A stretch of 64,000 nt of DNA from Actinocatenispora sera (GCF_018324685.1 NZ_AP023354.1:1116001-1180000), one strand, 5' to 3'. Counted from the stretch's first letter, positions 43,839 through 52,282 are shown. Notes: generated by a model from the letters alone, not told the origin. Made by a program: numbers and translations.

Positions 43839-43862
43839 ATGCGCGAACACAACTGGAGCTGA
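43839..43862 (+). CDS. Heptapeptide mini-gene 5 (MREHNWS)
   Basis: ATG start with a canonical GAAAGGAG six bases upstream; GAA codon. Preceded by the 40-bp class linker. Confidence 0.8.
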   Translation: MREHNWS

Positions 43863-43904
43863 GCCGATGTCGCAGCCGACAACACGAGCAGAAAGGGGCA
43901 GGCC

Positions 43905-43928
43905 ATGCGCGAGCACAACTGGAGCTGA
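43905..43928 (+). CDS. Heptapeptide mini-gene 6 (MREHNWS)
   Basis: ATG start with GAAAGGGG upstream; GAG codon. Preceded by the 42-bp class linker (43863-43904). Confidence 0.8.
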   Translation: MREHNWS

Positions 43929-43966
43929 CCCGCCGACACCGACACGACGAGCAGGAAGGACATCTC

Positions 43967-43990
43967 GTGCGCGAACACAACTGGAGCTGA
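43967..43990 (+). CDS. Heptapeptide mini-gene 7 (MREHNWS)
   Basis: GTG start with GGAAGGA upstream; GAA codon. Its 38-bp linker is the most diverged in the array. Confidence 0.8.
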   Translation: MREHNWS

Positions 43991-44032
43991 GCCGATGTCG
44001 CAGCCGACAACACGAGCAGGAAGGGGCACGTC

Positions 44033-44056
44033 ATGCGCGAGCACAACTGGAGCTGA
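44033..44056 (+). CDS. Heptapeptide mini-gene 8 (MREHNWS)
   Basis: ATG start with GGAAGGGG upstream; GAG codon. Preceded by the 42-bp class linker (43991-44032). Confidence 0.8.
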   Translation: MREHNWS

Positions 44057-44096
44057 ACACCCGGACACCGTCCTGACCAGCGGAAAGGAGACCGCG

Positions 44097-44120
44097 ATGC
44101 GCGAGCACAACTGGAGCTGA
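44097..44120 (+). CDS. Heptapeptide mini-gene 9 (MREHNWS)
   Basis: ATG start with GAAAGGAG six bases upstream; GAG codon. Preceded by the 40-bp class linker. Confidence 0.8.
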   Translation: MREHNWS

Positions 44121-44159
44121 CCGGCGCCCCATCGGCCATGTCGTACGAAAGGAGACGCC

Positions 44160-44183
44160 GTGCGTGAACACAACTGGACCTGA
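44160..44183 (+). CDS. Heptapeptide mini-gene 10, variant MREHNWT
   Basis: GTG start with GAAAGGAG upstream; uses CGT for Arg and ends in Thr (ACC) instead of Ser. It is the only copy with an amino acid change, and a conservative one. It is the last copy before the GGDEF-EAL gene. Confidence 0.75.
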   Translation: MREHNWT

Positions 44184-44213
44184 CGACGAACTGTGGTGTT
44201 GTCGAACAGTCAC

Positions 44214-44242
44214 TTACGTCGATCCGCGCATCCGCGTAGGAT
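44214..44242 (+). promoter_or_regulatory. Sigma70-like promoter for the GGDEF-EAL gene
   Basis: TTACGT (44214-44219), 17-bp spacer, TAGGAT (44237-44242). It lies between the last mini-ORF and the GTG start at 44284, so the c-di-GMP gene can be transcribed independently of the array. Confidence 0.5.
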
Positions 44243-44283
44243 CTGCGCATCCGTCACCCGCTTCGCCCCGGGGACCTGCCACC

Positions 44284-46767
44284 GTGAGTACTGCCGACGC
44301 CGCCACGGCCCGCAACGCCACCCTGCGCCGCTACATCTTCGGACACGCCGCGCTGGCGCTCGGCGTGCTCCTGGTCGCCACCGCCAAGCTGCCCGGCCCG
44401 GCCGGCGCGCTGTGGCTCGCGGTGGGCATGCTCGCGCTGTACACGGTGGCCGGGCTGGCCCCGGTGCAGCTGCGGCTGCGCAGCCAGGGCGTGCAGTTCG
44501 CCTGGGGCGAGGCAGCCGTCATCATCGGGTTGGTCGTGCTGCCACCGAGCACGATGATCTGGGCGGCGGCGTTGGGGCGCCTCGCCGCCGAGCTGATCGG
44601 TCGCCGCCCCGCGGACAAGCTCACCCTCAACGTCGCGAAACAGGTCGTCGCGGTGACGGCGGCGGCAACCCTGAGCTACCTGGTGGCCGGCACCCGGGTG
44701 GATCCGTTCAGCGTGCGTGGCGCGGTCGCGCTGGTCGCCGCGACCGGGGTGTACGCGCTGTTCGCCGCGCTGTCGGTGAGCATCGCGATCGCCCTCGCCA
44801 ACGGGACGCGGCTGCGGCTGATGCCGCTGCACCGGGTCGAGTTGATCGCGATCAGCGGCAACATCGCGATCGCGTTCCTCATCCTCGCCGTGCTGCGGTT
44901 CGACCCGCGGCTGCTGTTCGCGATCCCGCCGATGATCGTCTTCCTGCGGCTGGCCTACGCCTACCGGCTGCGCACGCACACCGAACGGGAGGCGTGGCAG
45001 CGGCTGGCCGCGGCGACCGACCGGTTCAGCGAGGTCGACCTGGCCCAGGTGTTGGGTACCGCGGTGACCGGCGCCGCCGAGCTGTTCGGCGCCGACGAGG
45101 TCGAGGTGCTGGTTCGGCTGGGTACCGAGCCGGACGGCCTGGTCCGCGGCGACGCGCAGGGCGTGTCCTGGGCGGGCCCGGCCGCCGACGCACCCGCCAC
45201 CGGCGAGGCCGAGACGATCGAGACGCCGCTCGGCGGGACCGACGCCGACGCCGGACCGGGGGAGCTGCGGCTCCGGTTCGCGGGCACGGTGCGGCTGAGC
45301 GACAGCGAGCGGTACGCACTGCGTACCTTCGCCGCCGCCCTGGGCACCGCGCTGCGCAACGCGTACGCGTACGCCGAGGCGCAGCGACGCGCGGCCCGGC
45401 ACGCCTACGACGCGGCGCACGATCCACTCACCGGCCTGGCCAACCGCCGGTACCTGCTGGACGTGGGCGAGCAGGTGCTGTCCGAGCGGCCGGCGCGCGG
45501 CACCCAGGCGATGGTGCTGATCGACCTGGACCACTTCAAGGAGGTCAACGACACCCTCGGGCACTCCGCCGGGGACGAGGTGTTGACCGCGATCGGCCGG
45601 CGGCTGGCCACCGCGGCCGGCGCCGACGACATCGTGGTACGGCTCGGGGGCGACGAGTTCGCGGTGCTGTTCGTGGCGCTGCCGGCGCCCGCGCTCGCGG
45701 TGCACCGGGCCCGGCAGATGCTGGCCACGCTGGACCCGCCGATCGAGGTCGACGGCATCCGCATCACCGTCGGCGGCAGCGCCGGCGTCGCGCTCGCCCC
45801 GGTCCAGGGCGGGGTCGGCGAGCTGCTGCGCCGCACCGACGTGGCGATGTACCAGGCGAAGCGGGAGGGCAGCCGGCTCGCCGAGTACGTCCGCCAGCGC
45901 GACACCGCCGACGTCGGCCGGCTCGCCCTCGGCGGTGAGCTGCGCGCGGCGCTGCACGGCAACCAGTTCGCCCTGCGGTACCTGCCGATCGTCGAGCTGA
46001 ACTCAGGCCGGATCAGCGCCGCGGAGGCGCTCGCCCGGTGGGAACACCCGTACCGGGGGGAGATGGCGCCGCGGCAGTTCCTCACCGCGATCGAGCGCTC
46101 CGACCTGTTGCCGGAGTTCACCGAGCTGGTGCTGGACACCGCGCTGGAGGCCGCGTACCAGTGGGCCGAGGCCGGGCACCCGATCGGCGTCGCCGTGAAC
46201 CTGTCCCCGCGCAGCCTGCTCGACCCGGACTTCCTGCGCGTCGTGCAGCGGCGGGTCACCGCGAGCGGGGTACCGCCCGAGCAGCTCACCCTGGAGCTGA
46301 CCGAGACGCGCAACCTGAGCCGACTGGACGTCGTCGACGAGACCCTGCGCGGGCTGCGCGAGCTGGGGGTGCGCATCGCCCTGGACGACTTCGGTACCGG
46401 CAGCTCCTCGCTGGGCATGCTGGCCCGGGTGCCGGTGGACGAGCTGAAGATCGACCGCAGCTTCGTCGCCGGCCTGGTCACCTCGCCGGAGCCGGCCGCG
46501 GTGGTCCGCGCCGCGATCGACCTCGGCCGCAGCCTCGACCTGTCGGTGGTGGCCGAAGGGGTGGAGAGCCAGCGGCAGCGGGCGCTGCTGTTCGAGCTGG
46601 GCTGCCCGTGCGGCTCCGGCTACCTGTTCTCCCGGCCGGTGACCGACGCCAGGATCGGCGAACTGCTCGCGGCGGAGACCCCGCTGGCACCGCCGATGTC
46701 CGCGGACGCGCAGGTCATCCGCATCCCACCGGGCCGGCTGACCCGCAGCAACCGACACCGTCTGTAA
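44284..46767 (+). CDS. Membrane-bound GGDEF-EAL c-di-GMP turnover protein, 827 aa
   Basis: About eight membrane helices (residues 15-230) are followed by a cytoplasmic GAF-like segment, a GGDEF domain with intact RLGGDEF (GGDEF at residues 455-459), and an EAL domain with EALARW (581-586), LELTETRN, LDDFGTGSSSL, LKIDRSFV and AEGVES. Both diguanylate cyclase and phosphodiesterase motifs are complete, so the net activity cannot be read from sequence. The inhibitory I-site (RxxD five residues before GGDEF) is absent (GADD there), so product inhibition is unlikely. GTG 44284 is chosen at the start of similarity. It lies 100 bp after the heptapeptide array. Confidence 0.92.
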   Translation: MSTADAATARNATLRRYIFGHAALALGVLLVATAKLPGPAGALWLAVGMLALYTVAGLAPVQLRLRSQGVQFAWGEAAVIIGLVVLPPSTMIWAAALGRLAAELIGRRPADKLTLNVAKQVVAVTAAATLSYLVAGTRVDPFSVRGAVALVAATGVYALFAALSVSIAIALANGTRLRLMPLHRVELIAISGNIAIAFLILAVLRFDPRLLFAIPPMIVFLRLAYAYRLRTHTEREAWQRLAAATDRFSEVDLAQVLGTAVTGAAELFGADEVEVLVRLGTEPDGLVRGDAQGVSWAGPAADAPATGEAETIETPLGGTDADAGPGELRLRFAGTVRLSDSERYALRTFAAALGTALRNAYAYAEAQRRAARHAYDAAHDPLTGLANRRYLLDVGEQVLSERPARGTQAMVLIDLDHFKEVNDTLGHSAGDEVLTAIGRRLATAAGADDIVVRLGGDEFAVLFVALPAPALAVHRARQMLATLDPPIEVDGIRITVGGSAGVALAPVQGGVGELLRRTDVAMYQAKREGSRLAEYVRQRDTADVGRLALGGELRAALHGNQFALRYLPIVELNSGRISAAEALARWEHPYRGEMAPRQFLTAIERSDLLPEFTELVLDTALEAAYQWAEAGHPIGVAVNLSPRSLLDPDFLRVVQRRVTASGVPPEQLTLELTETRNLSRLDVVDETLRGLRELGVRIALDDFGTGSSSLGMLARVPVDELKIDRSFVAGLVTSPEPAAVVRAAIDLGRSLDLSVVAEGVESQRQRALLFELGCPCGSGYLFSRPVTDARIGELLAAETPLAPPMSADAQVIRIPPGRLTRSNRHRL

Positions 46768-46924
46768 CCCGCGACCCCGAACCCGCGCCGGCGACCGTGC
46801 CGGTTCGGGCCACCACCGGCGCCGGGGCGGTTCCGGCCGTCGCCGGCCGGGGCGATCGGCGGTGCGGCGGGACGGGTCGTACCGGGAGTGCGAGGCCGGT
46901 GGGAGCGATGCCAGACTGACCGGC

Positions 46925-48241
46925 GTGACGCTGACCGGAATCGCCCGCGCAACGCACCGGGCCGGCCGGGGCACGGTGGTCGACATCGCGCTGTACGCGG
47001 TTTCCGCCGGCTATGCCGGCATCATCGCGTTCAACACCGGGATGCCGGCGCACGCCCAGTGGGGCCGGATCGCGGTGTTCGGCTACCTGGCGCTGACCGT
47101 GCTCGCCGTCGTCCAACGGTTCGCCGGCCGCGGCCTGGCCCGGCCCGCGGTACGCATGGTGCTGGTGTTCGCCGGCTGGGCCGCCACCACGCTGCTGCCA
47201 CTGCTGATCGAGGCGGCCCAGCGGGCCGCCGGTGCCAGCGGCCGGGCTCAGGACGAGGTGACCGTCGTCGAGATGGCCGGGGCACGGCTCGTCGACACCG
47301 GCAGCCCGTACCTGTCCCACGACGGCATCGTCGGCGCGCTGCCGTCGCTCGGCTACCTCGCCTACGTGCCGTACAACCCGGGCATCGCGGTGTTCGGGCT
47401 GCCCCGGCGGTACGCGGGGGACCAGTGGTGGACCGACGCCCGGGTCGGCTTCGCCCTGGTGACCGCCGCCGCGATCGTCGCCGCCCTGGTACTGCTGCGC
47501 CGGCTCGCCCCCGCCTCGGTACTGGTCCGCGCCGCGCAGGTGGCGACGCTGTTCCCGGTCTGCGCGCTGACCCTGGCCACCGGCGGCGACGACCTGCCGG
47601 TACTCGCGCTGTGCCTGCTCGGGCTCGCCTTCGCGGTCCGCGCGCGGGTGGACGACCGGGGTGGCGCCGTCTGGTGGTTGCTGTCCGGTCTGGTCGTCGG
47701 CGACGCCGCGGCGATGAAGCTGTTCGCCCTGCCGGTACTGGTGGTGCTGGCGGTGTTCGTCGGGTTCCGGGCCGGCGGCCGGTCGCTCGGCTGGTACCTG
47801 ACGCCGGCACTGGCCCTGCCGGTCGTCACGCTCGGCCCGATCGCGCTGCGCGACCCGGACGGGGTGCTGGAGAACCTGGTCCGCTACCCGCTCGGGCGCG
47901 GCCTGGCCGAGAGCCCCGCCGCGAGCAACCTGCCCGGCCACCTGATCGCCGTCCTGCTACCGGGCGGGCAGGTCGTCGCGGCCGGCCTGCTGGTCGCGGC
48001 CGGCCTGGCGTTCGTGATCCACCTGCTGGTCCGGCCGCCGGCCGATGTCGCCACCGTGGCGTGGCGGGTGACCGCGGCGATGCTGCTCGCGATCTGCCTG
48101 GCGCCGGCGACCCGGTTCGGCTACCTGCTCTACCCCGCCGCGTACGCGGTCTGGGCGGTGGCACTGCGCATACCCCGCGAACCGGTCGACAAGGTACGGC
48201 ATGTCGGCGTTCGAGTCGCGACCGCGATGGATCCGGCGTAG
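46925..48241 (+). CDS. Polytopic membrane protein (glycosyltransferase-C-like)
   Basis: The 438-residue protein has around ten hydrophobic segments and an extracytoplasmic first loop with GSPYLSHDGIVGALPSLGYLAYVPYNPGIAVFG (shortened: YVPYNPGIAVFG). The overall layout resembles GT87-like polyprenol-dependent mannosyltransferases or related actinobacterial membrane proteins, but I see no decisive catalytic DD/DE motif. The GTG start is preceded closely by an AGACTG element, which may indicate a leaderless transcript. Confidence 0.6.
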   Translation: MTLTGIARATHRAGRGTVVDIALYAVSAGYAGIIAFNTGMPAHAQWGRIAVFGYLALTVLAVVQRFAGRGLARPAVRMVLVFAGWAATTLLPLLIEAAQRAAGASGRAQDEVTVVEMAGARLVDTGSPYLSHDGIVGALPSLGYLAYVPYNPGIAVFGLPRRYAGDQWWTDARVGFALVTAAAIVAALVLLRRLAPASVLVRAAQVATLFPVCALTLATGGDDLPVLALCLLGLAFAVRARVDDRGGAVWWLLSGLVVGDAAAMKLFALPVLVVLAVFVGFRAGGRSLGWYLTPALALPVVTLGPIALRDPDGVLENLVRYPLGRGLAESPAASNLPGHLIAVLLPGGQVVAAGLLVAAGLAFVIHLLVRPPADVATVAWRVTAAMLLAICLAPATRFGYLLYPAAYAVWAVALRIPREPVDKVRHVGVRVATAMDPA

Positions 48242-48250
48242 ACAGGAGAG

Positions 48251-48913
48251 ATGCGGTCGCGACCCCGACATCGGCTCGCCGGCCCGGTCGTCGACCGGAC
48301 ATACCGGGACCGGCGGGAGGCGGGTGCCGCGCTCGCGGCGCTGCTCGGCTGGCACGCCGGCCACACCGACGTCGTCGTACTCGGGCTGGCCCGGGGCGGG
48401 ATGCCGGTGGCCGCCGAGGTCGCCGGCCGGCTCGGCACCCCGCTGGACGTACTGGTGGTGCGCAAGCTCGGCGTGCCGTGGGCGCCGGAGGTGGCGTTCG
48501 GCGCGATCGGGCCGGACGAGGTCGTGGTGTTCACCGAGTTCGCCGACCGCCTGTCCGTCGACGAGATCGACACCGTGATCGCCACCGAACGCGACGAGCT
48601 GGCCCGGCAGGACGCCCGCTACCACGCCGACCACCCGGCTGCGGACCTGTCCGGCCGCACCGCCGTACTGGTCGACGACGGCCTGGCGACCGGCGCGACG
48701 GCGCGGGCCGCGGTCGAGGTGGCCCGGCGCCGCGGCGCCACCACCACCGTGCTCGGCGTACCGGTCGCCGCACCCGACGCGGCCCGGTCGCTGGCGACGG
48801 TCGTGGACGAGCTGGTCTGCCCGTACCGGCCGGAGAACTTCGACGCGGTCGGCCGGTTCTACCAGGACTTCCGGCAGATCTCCGATGCCGAGGTGCACGG
48901 ACTGCTGAGCTGA
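48251..48913 (+). CDS. Phosphoribosyltransferase-fold protein
   Basis: The 220-residue protein has the type I PRTase signature: VVVLGLARGGMPVAAEVA, LDVLVVRKLGVPWAPEVAFGA and the PRPP loop TAVLVDDGLATGATARAAV. This subgroup (dienelactone hydrolase/erythromycin esterase neighbours in other genomes) uses unknown substrates. It begins 9 bp after the preceding gene and is probably co-transcribed with it. Confidence 0.87.
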   Translation: MRSRPRHRLAGPVVDRTYRDRREAGAALAALLGWHAGHTDVVVLGLARGGMPVAAEVAGRLGTPLDVLVVRKLGVPWAPEVAFGAIGPDEVVVFTEFADRLSVDEIDTVIATERDELARQDARYHADHPAADLSGRTAVLVDDGLATGATARAAVEVARRRGATTTVLGVPVAAPDAARSLATVVDELVCPYRPENFDAVGRFYQDFRQISDAEVHGLLS

Positions 48914-48991
48914 CCCCGCCGCGGCCGCGCAACCTCAACGGAGCCTTATCGGGCTTGGTGGATCGGCTGATCGCTCGGCTACCGTTGCCCG

Positions 48992-49270
48992 ATGGATCTG
49001 ATCTGCCCGAAGTGCCAAGGACAGATGCGCCAGTACGAACGCAACGGCGTCACCGTCGACCAGTGCACCGACTGCCGCGGCCTGTTCCTCGACCGCGGCG
49101 AGCTGGAACACCTGATCAACGCCGAGCAGGGCTGGTACGGCCCGGGCGACCACCAACGGCCACACGACGCGCGCGGCCGGCAGGAAACCCGCCGGTACGA
49201 TGAGCGACGCCACCCGGACCATGGGCAGCGCCGGAAGCGCCGCAGCTTCCTCGAGGACCTGTTCGACTAG
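48992..49270 (+). CDS. TFIIB-type zinc-ribbon protein, 92 aa
   Basis: The N terminus carries a zinc ribbon: CPKCQGQM...QCTDCRGLFLDRGELEHL, two CxxC knuckles. The C-terminal half is His/Arg-rich and ends RRSFLEDLFD, the usual ending of this family. Function is unknown; nucleic-acid or protein binding is typical. ATG is preceded by TACCGT (48980-48985) and six bases, a leaderless arrangement. Confidence 0.85.
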   Translation: MDLICPKCQGQMRQYERNGVTVDQCTDCRGLFLDRGELEHLINAEQGWYGPGDHQRPHDARGRQETRRYDERRHPDHGQRRKRRSFLEDLFD

Positions 49271-49410
49271 ACGAGCCATCGCAGGCTCGGCACGCCGCGG
49301 CGTCAGCGGGCGCCGCGGCGCGCCGGGTGCGCCGACCAACCGCACCGCGCGCGGTCGTGGAGACGGGGGCCCGGCTGCCGCGGGGCACCGCCCGGCAGCT
49401 GGAGGGCTGG

Positions 49411-50109
49411 ATGGCGCTGACCGACGAGGCGATCAACCGGATCAAGAACATGATCACGTCCGGTGAGCTGCGCCCCGGTGACCGGCTGCCCAAGGAAGCC
49501 GACCTCGCCGACCGGCTCGGCCTGTCCCGCAACTCGTTGCGCGAGGCGGTCCGCGCGCTGTCGCTGATCCACGTGCTCGACGTGCGGCAGGGCGACGGCA
49601 CCTACGTCACCAGCCTGGAACCGCAGCTGCTGCTGGAGACGATGAGCTTCGTCGTCGACTTCCACCGGGACGACAGCATCCGCCAGTTCCTGGAGATCCG
49701 GCACATCCTCGAACCGGCCGCCACCGAACTCGCCACCCGGCGGATGACCGACCAGCAGCTCGAAACGCTCGGCGCCATCCTGGCCGAGCTGCCGGACGAC
49801 CCCAGCGTCGACGAGCTGGTCGCGAACGACCTGCGGTTCCACCGCGAGATCGCCGTCGGCGCCGGCAATCCGTCCCTGGCCAGCCTGCTGGAGAGCCTGT
49901 CCGCCCCGACCGTACGGGCCAGGGTCTGGCGCGGCCTCACCCAGGAAGGCGCCGTGCAGCGCACCCGGGAACAGCACGCCGCGATCCACGCCGCCATGGT
50001 CAGCCGCAGCCCGGACGTGGCCCGCGCCTGGGCGACCGTTCACGTGGCCGGGGTGGAGGACTGGCTGCACCAGACGCTCACCGAACCCCAGGCCACCGCC
50101 GCCGACTGA
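49411..50109 (+). CDS. FadR-type GntR transcriptional regulator
   Basis: The winged helix domain (DEAINRIKNMITSGELRPGDRLP, KEADLADRLGLSRNSLREAVRAL, quoted as two parts) is followed by an all-helical FCD ligand domain with DLRFHREIAVGAGNP and EQHAAIHAAMV. FCD proteins bind small acids, often with a metal. ATG 49411 has GGAGGG upstream; a GTG about 50 bases earlier is possible. No divergently transcribed target is adjacent, so the regulon is unknown. Confidence 0.87.
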   Translation: MALTDEAINRIKNMITSGELRPGDRLPKEADLADRLGLSRNSLREAVRALSLIHVLDVRQGDGTYVTSLEPQLLLETMSFVVDFHRDDSIRQFLEIRHILEPAATELATRRMTDQQLETLGAILAELPDDPSVDELVANDLRFHREIAVGAGNPSLASLLESLSAPTVRARVWRGLTQEGAVQRTREQHAAIHAAMVSRSPDVARAWATVHVAGVEDWLHQTLTEPQATAAD

Positions 50110-50134
50110 CGTCGCCGCGAGCCGGTGGTGGTCG

Positions 50135-50983
50135 TCAGCCGACGGCGGTCGGGGTCGCCTCCCGGGCGATCGTGTCCAGCACCCGCTGCGACACCTCGTC
50201 GGCCGCCCGGTACAGCACGACGCGCAGGTCCGGCTCCGACATCGGCAGCAGCACCTCGTAGTCGACCGTGAGCGGGCCGAACTCCGGGTGCAGCATCGGC
50301 TTGCGGCCCCGCCCGTTCACCCGGACCGCATGCAGCTCCCACAGCCGGGCGAACTCCGGGCTGGCCGAGACCAGCTCGTCCAGCAGCGCGGCCAGCTCCG
50401 CATCGTCCGGATGCGCGGCCCAGGCGGCCCGCAGATCGGCGATGCCCTCCCGGATCACCCGCTCCCGCTCCACGTAGAAATGCTCGAACCGGCTATCCAT
50501 CAGGCACAACCGCATCGTGTTCAACGACTGCGCCGGCAGCGTGTCCAGCCCCAGCATCACCCGGCTCATCTCGGCGTTCCACGCCAGCACGTCGAAGCGG
50601 TGGTCGATCAGCATCGCCGGCAGCGGCGACAGGTCGTGCACCAACCGGGCCGCCGCCGCCGGGAACACCGGCCGATCCGACGGCCGGTCCGCGGGACGCT
50701 GCCGGACCAGATCGAACAGGTACGACCGCTCGTCGGTGGTCAGCCGCAGGGCCCGGCACAACGCCTCCAGCACCTCCGCGGACGGCCGCAACCCGCGCGC
50801 CTGCTCCAGCCGCACCACGTAGTCGACGCTCACGTTCGCCAGCTCCGCGACCTCCTCGCGGCGCAGCCCCGGCGTACGCCGGCGTCCCGTCACCGGCAGC
50901 CCCACCTCGGCCGGGGTCAGCCGCTCCCGCCTGGTCCGCAGGAATGCCGCCAACTCCGCACTGACGTCCACCGTCTCCGTCAT
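50135..50983 (-). CDS. XRE-family regulator with MmyB-like ligand domain
   Basis: The N-terminal HTH includes RRTPGLRREEVAELANVSVDYVVRLEQ, the exact signature of the actinobacterial MmyB-like group. The C-terminal domain (LIDHRFDVLAWNAEMSRVML, FARLWELHAV, HPEFGPLTVDYEVL) is the MmyB fatty-acid-like ligand-binding fold. It is divergent from the aldo/keto reductase gene, and such regulators usually repress the divergent oxidoreductase gene. The palindrome at 51108-51128 is a candidate operator. Confidence 0.9.
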   Translation of the reverse strand: MTETVDVSAELAAFLRTRRERLTPAEVGLPVTGRRRTPGLRREEVAELANVSVDYVVRLEQARGLRPSAEVLEALCRALRLTTDERSYLFDLVRQRPADRPSDRPVFPAAAARLVHDLSPLPAMLIDHRFDVLAWNAEMSRVMLGLDTLPAQSLNTMRLCLMDSRFEHFYVERERVIREGIADLRAAWAAHPDDAELAALLDELVSASPEFARLWELHAVRVNGRGRKPMLHPEFGPLTVDYEVLLPMSEPDLRVVLYRAADEVSQRVLDTIAREATPTAVG

Positions 50984-51107
50984 GCACCCAGCCTACGAGC
51001 CGCCGGGCACGCCGCCGACCACCAGCGACCCTGCCGCCCGGCGCCGGCCGTGCCTCGGGCCCAGCGCCGGGCCCACCCCACGCCGAACGCCCGGCCACAT
51101 CGCTCAG

Positions 51108-51128
51108 CCTGGGATCCGCTTTCCCAGG
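51108..51128. promoter_or_regulatory. Inverted repeat CCTGGG-N9-CCCAGG, candidate operator
   Basis: The repeat lies in the divergent region between the MmyB-like regulator and the aldo/keto reductase, about 80 bp upstream of the reductase start. The symmetric halves and position fit a repressor site. Confidence 0.5.
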
Positions 51129-51208
51129 AAACGTCGTCCCTGAACGTCGAGCCGCCGCTCGGCGAAGCTGGTGCTCAGGAAGTCAGCGAACGCATCAGGA
51201 GCGACACC

Positions 51209-52282
51209 ATGGCACACACCACACCCTCCCTCGACCGGTACCGTCTGCTCGGCCGCTCCGGCCTGCGCGTCTCGCCGCTCGCGCTCGGCGCGATGACCTT
51301 CGGTAGCGACTGGGGTTGGGGCGCCGACCGGGACGAGACCCGGCGCATCGTCGACGCGTACGTCGACCGGGGCGGCAACTTCATCGACACCGCCGACGTG
51401 TACACGAACGGGACGTCGGAGCGGCTGGTCGGCGAGACGGCCGCCGGCCGGCGCGACCGGTTCGTCATCGCCACCAAGTACACCAGCAACACCGACCCGG
51501 GCAACCCGAACGCCGGCGGCAACCACCGGCGCAACATGGTCCGCTCGGTCGAGGACAGCCTGCGCCGGCTCGGCACCGACTACATCGACCTGCTCTACCT
51601 GCACGCCTGGGACTCGACCACCCCGGTCGAGGAGGTACTGCGGGGGATGGACGACCTGGTCCGCAGCGGCAAGGTGGTCTACGTCGGGATCTCGGACACG
51701 CCGGCCTGGCAGGTCTCCCGGATGCAGGCGATCGCCGACCTGCGCGGCTGGTCCCCGCTGGTCGCCCTGCAGATCGAGTACAGCCTGGTCGAGCGCACCG
51801 TGGAACGCGAACTGATCCCGATGGCGGCCGAACTGGGGCTCGGCGTCGTACCGTGGTCGCCGCTCGCCTCCGGCGTCCTCACCGGCAAGTACGACCGGAG
51901 TGACCTGGTTGCCGCGGGGACCGGGTCACCGACCGGCAGCCGGCGCGACATCGCGGCCGGCAACGGTGCGCTGACCGAACGCGCACTCGACATCGCCGAC
52001 GCCGTCGCGAAGGTCGCCGCCGAACTCGACACCACCCCGTCCCGGGTGGCGATCGCCTGGGACCTGCAGAATCCGGCGGTCACCGCACCGATCCTCGGCG
52101 TACGCACCCTGGCACAGCTGGAGGACAACCTGGGGGCGCTGGACATCGAGTTCACCGCCGACCAGCTCGCGGCGCTGGACGCGGCCAGCTCCGTCCCGCT
52201 CGGCTTCCCGCACGAGTTCCTGCAGCGTCCGATGACCCGCACGGTGATGAGCGGCAACACCGTCGTCGAAGCCCGTCGCTGA
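51209..52282 (+). CDS. Aldo/keto reductase
   Basis: NADPH-dependent carbonyl reduction. Motifs: GRSGLRVSPLALGAMTFG at the start, GGNFIDTADVYTNGTSE with catalytic Asp and Tyr, VIATKYTSN with catalytic Lys, and LLYLHAWDSTTPVEEV. The TIM-barrel end GVVPWSPLASGVLTGKY is typical. 357 residues, slightly long. ATG 51209 has AGGAG upstream. Divergent from the MmyB-like regulator that probably controls it. Confidence 0.9.
   Translation: MAHTTPSLDRYRLLGRSGLRVSPLALGAMTFGSDWGWGADRDETRRIVDAYVDRGGNFIDTADVYTNGTSERLVGETAAGRRDRFVIATKYTSNTDPGNPNAGGNHRRNMVRSVEDSLRRLGTDYIDLLYLHAWDSTTPVEEVLRGMDDLVRSGKVVYVGISDTPAWQVSRMQAIADLRGWSPLVALQIEYSLVERTVERELIPMAAELGLGVVPWSPLASGVLTGKYDRSDLVAAGTGSPTGSRRDIAAGNGALTERALDIADAVAKVAAELDTTPSRVAIAWDLQNPAVTAPILGVRTLAQLEDNLGALDIEFTADQLAALDAASSVPLGFPHEFLQRPMTRTVMSGNTVVEARR

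Larger units (their letters stand above)
43580..44183 (+). repeat. Tandem array of ten MREHNWS heptapeptide mini-genes
   Basis: Ten 24-bp ORFs lie at 62-66 bp intervals, each with a Shine-Dalgarno (GAAAGGAG, GAAAGGGG or similar) about six bases before an ATG or GTG. The linkers fall into two classes: a 42-bp type before copies 4, 6 and 8 (nearly identical) and a 40-bp type before copies 3, 5 and 9. So the array also has a ~130-bp higher-order unit. Across all ten only the Shine-Dalgarno and the ORF are invariant; the ORFs vary only in start codon, GAA/GAG, CGC/CGT and one AGC/ACC. This is strong internal evidence for translation. Function unknown. Confidence 0.9.

Noticed and set aside
43580-44183. 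CRISPR array
   Set aside because: The conserved 24-bp core is an ORF with Shine-Dalgarno and stop, copies differ at synonymous sites, the intervening sequences are themselves repeated in two classes rather than unique, and there are no cas genes.
43348-44250. Long minus-strand open frames across the array encoding SSSCARAW-type repeats
   Set aside because: They are the antisense of the mini-ORFs. Substitutions are synonymous for the plus-strand heptapeptide, and the antisense frames have no start signals.
43580-46767. Microcin C-like biosynthetic operon
   Set aside because: The only match is peptide length and the MR start. The peptide ends in Ser/Thr rather than Asn, and no ThiF/MccB-like adenylating enzyme or exporter is nearby.
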